Below, piece by piece: positions 62,018 through 64,000 of a stretch of 64,000 nucleotides of DNA. Within the stretch, counting starts at the first letter, position 1. The number at the start of each line of letters is the position of its first letter. Source of the stretch: Nocardia abscessus (GTDB taxonomy: Bacteria > Actinomycetota > Actinomycetes > Mycobacteriales > Mycobacteriaceae). The translations under genes and the position numbers were made by a program. The notes beneath the pieces were generated by a model. The model did no database searches, was not told the origin of the DNA, and saw nothing but the letters and a program-made list of their open reading frames with translations. The DNA lies in the NCBI RefSeq assembly GCF_015477775.1, contig NZ_JADLQO010000017.1, positions 145,768 to 209,767 of the forward strand. The letters are read 5' to 3'.

Positions 62018-63651
62018 ACACCGTGCACACCTACGCCGCGGCGGCCACGGTCGGCAACCCGGTCGCCAATATCGCCATCTTCGGCGTCTTCGTCGCGATC
62101 ACGATGATTGTGGTGATCCGGGCCAGCCGGAACAACGCCACCGCCGCCGACTATTTCACCGGAGGGCGCGGCTTCTCCGGCCCGCAGAACGGCGTCGCCA
62201 TCGCGGGCGACTACCTCTCGGCCGCGAGCTTCCTCGGCATCGCGGGCGCCATCGCGGTCTACGGCTACGACGGGTTCCTGTACTCCATCGGATTCCTGGT
62301 CGCCTGGCTGGTCGCGCTGCTGCTGGTCGCCGAAATGCTGCGCAACACGGGCAAATTCACCATGGCCGACGTGCTGAGCTTCCGGCTGAAAGAAGGCCCG
62401 GTACGCACCGCCGCCGCGCTGTCCACGCTGACGGTGTCGCTGTTCTACCTGCTCGCGCAGATGGCGGGCGCGGGCGGGCTCGTCGCGCTGCTGCTGGACA
62501 TCTCCGACAAGACCGGGCAGTCCGTGGTGATCGCCGTGGTTGGCCTGCTGATGATCGTGTACGTGCTGGTCGGCGGTATGAAAGGCACCACGTGGGTGCA
62601 GATCATCAAGGCGGTGCTGCTGATCGCCGGCGCGGCGCTGATGACCGTGATGGTGTTCGCCAAGTTCGGTTTCAACTTCTCCGACATTCTCGGCTCCGCG
62701 CAGGAAGCGGTGTCCGGATCGGCGAACAAGGCCGTCGCCGCGCGCGACGTGCTCGCTCCCGGCGCGCAATACGGCGGCAGCGAGACCTCGAAGCTCAACT
62801 TCCTTTCCCTCGGCCTGGCCCTGGTGCTCGGCACGGCGGGCCTGCCGCACGTGCTGATGCGCTTCTACACCGTGCCCACCGCCAAAGAGGCGCGGCGATC
62901 GGTGGTCTGGGCGATCGGCCTGATCGGCGCGTTCTACCTCTTCACCCTGGTGCTCGGCTACGGCGCGGCGGCGATCGTCGGACCGGACCGCATCCTGGCG
63001 GCCGCGGGCGGGCAGAATTCGGCCGCGCCGCTGCTGGCCTTCGAACTCGGCGGTGTGGTGCTGCTCGGTGTGATCTCCGCGGTCGCCTTCGCCACCATCC
63101 TCGCGGTGGTCGCCGGCCTGACCATCACGGCGTCGGCGTCGTTCGCGCACGACATCTACGCCAACGTCATCAAGCGGGGCAAAGCCGGTGAGCGCGAACA
63201 GGTCCGGGTCTCCCGCATCACCGCGGTGGTGATCGGCGTACTGGCCATCGCGCTGGGCATCCTGGCCAACGGACAGAACGTCGCCTTCCTGGTGGCGCTG
63301 GCGTTCGCGGTCGCGGCGTCGGCGAACCTGCCGACCATCCTGTTCTCGCTGTTCTGGCGGCGCTTCAACACGACCGGCGCGCTGTGGAGCATGTACGGCG
63401 GCCTGATCTCGACGATCGTGCTGATCGTGTTCTCCCCCGCGGTCTCCGGCTCCAAGTCCGCCATGCTCCCCGGCTCGGACTTCGACTGGTTCCCGCTGTC
63501 CAACCCGGGCATCGTCTCCATCCCGCTGGCGTTCGTGCTCGGCATCGTCGGAACCTTCGTCGGCGGCAGGTCCGAGGACCCGGCCAAGGCGGCGGAGATG
63601 GAGGTCCGTTCGCTCACCGGCGTCGGCGCCGAAAAAGCGGTGGCGCACTGA
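62014..63651 (+). CDS. actP: Cation/acetate symporter ActP-like
   Basis: A 545-residue SSS-family symporter with about 13 helices. IAGDYLSAASFLGIAGAI, FTMADVLSFRLKEGPVRTAAALST and GTAGLPHVLMRFYTVPTAKEARRS match ActP/MctC, which carry acetate, propionate or pyruvate with a cation. The DUF485 gene before it and acs after it make acetate the best guess. The gene ends 51 nt before acs. Confidence 0.92.
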   Translation: MNTVHTYAAAATVGNPVANIAIFGVFVAITMIVVIRASRNNATAADYFTGGRGFSGPQNGVAIAGDYLSAASFLGIAGAIAVYGYDGFLYSIGFLVAWLVALLLVAEMLRNTGKFTMADVLSFRLKEGPVRTAAALSTLTVSLFYLLAQMAGAGGLVALLLDISDKTGQSVVIAVVGLLMIVYVLVGGMKGTTWVQIIKAVLLIAGAALMTVMVFAKFGFNFSDILGSAQEAVSGSANKAVAARDVLAPGAQYGGSETSKLNFLSLGLALVLGTAGLPHVLMRFYTVPTAKEARRSVVWAIGLIGAFYLFTLVLGYGAAAIVGPDRILAAAGGQNSAAPLLAFELGGVVLLGVISAVAFATILAVVAGLTITASASFAHDIYANVIKRGKAGEREQVRVSRITAVVIGVLAIALGILANGQNVAFLVALAFAVAASANLPTILFSLFWRRFNTTGALWSMYGGLISTIVLIVFSPAVSGSKSAMLPGSDFDWFPLSNPGIVSIPLAFVLGIVGTFVGGRSEDPAKAAEMEVRSLTGVGAEKAVAH

Positions 63652-63702
63652 TCGCTGCCCGGCATTCCTCGTCCCCGTTGCTCTTTCGTTAGGAGATATC
63701 GC

Positions 63703-64000
63703 GTGACCAGCGCAACCACCGATGACCGCGACACCACCACCGCCTACCCGCCCGACGCGGAGTTCGCCGCCCAGGCGAACGCGGACGCGGCGTTGTACGA
63801 CCGGGCGCGGTCCGATCGGCTGGAGTTCTGGGCCGAGCAGGCCCGCAGGCTGCACTGGGAACAGCCGTGGACACAGGTGCTGGACTGGAGTGACGCGCCG
63901 GTAGCGAAGTGGTTCGTCGGCGGCAAACTCAACGTCGCCTACAACTGCGTGGACCGCCACGTCCTGGACGGACACGGCGACCAGATCGCCATCCACTGGG
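63703..64000 (+). CDS. acs: Acetyl-CoA synthetase, N-terminal part (cut by window edge)
   Basis: The first 99 codons of Acs, which activates acetate to acetyl-CoA with ATP. The sequence YPPDAEFAAQANADAALYDRA, FWAEQARRLHWEQPWTQVLDW and KWFVGGKLNVAYNCVDRHV is the Acs N-terminal (ACAS_N) domain. The GTG start follows AGGAG by 7 nt. The rest of the gene runs past the right edge. It probably shares a transcript with DUF485-actP. Confidence 0.93.
   Translation, partial: MTSATTDDRDTTTAYPPDAEFAAQANADAALYDRARSDRLEFWAEQARRLHWEQPWTQVLDWSDAPVAKWFVGGKLNVAYNCVDRHVLDGHGDQIAIHW

Overview
The window is very GC-rich, densely coded chromosomal DNA from an actinomycete of the order Mycobacteriales, most likely Nocardia or a close relative. 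The evidence is a mycobacterial-type DnaE1, an Mce-associated protein, the biotin synthase accessory protein BsaP next to BioB, NrtR-controlled NAD synthesis, frequent GTG starts, and several genes with a -10 box 6-8 nt before the start codon (a sign of leaderless mRNAs). No tRNA, rRNA, CRISPR array, transposase, integrase or prophage gene was seen. Most genes are housekeeping or common actinomycete accessory genes.

Layout. 1-4300: end of an Mce-associated gene facing the histidine operon hisDCBH. 4400-10000: a transmembrane Ser/Thr kinase, a penicillin-binding lipoprotein, arylamine N-acetyltransferase and a secreted hydrolase. 10200-12660: TerB-like protein, winged-helix protein, GNAT. 12660-17200: nadABC diverging from its likely repressor nrtR across one palindrome. 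17200-21100: cold-shock protein, PhoD-like phosphatase, small kinase, DUF1353. 21100-23800: bioB-bsaP-DUF2567 diverging from bioQ. 24000-29800: MFS transporter, then an SsuABC-like importer with a flavin monooxygenase. 29860-36000: lipase-like hydrolase, bioF-bioD, MarR/cupin pair, bioA. 36000-38000: MarR-GNAT fusion and a second MarR/cupin pair. 38000-42600: treX-treY; 42500-50000: DUF2235 hydrolase, Ddn-like protein, ilvA, beta-lactamase-like hydrolase, treZ, methyltransferase. 50000-56800: secreted proteins, TetR with a Cmx-type efflux pump, dnaE1. 56950-64000: LytS/LytTR two-component system, two small-membrane-protein/symporter pairs, and the start of acs.

How the genes fit together. Biotin genes lie in three places but share one operator: TGAAC-N3-GTTCA stands at bioB/bioQ, before bioF and before bioA, so BioQ probably controls all three. 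NrtR probably represses nadABC and itself through a 23-bp palindrome. TreX, TreY and TreZ form the glycogen-to-trehalose route, with treZ split from treXY and reversed. The right-hand end looks like an acetate or short-chain-acid sensing, uptake and activation locus.

Functions are assigned by reading the translated sequences and recalling family motifs; no database search was run. Promoter and operator calls come from motif reading only.
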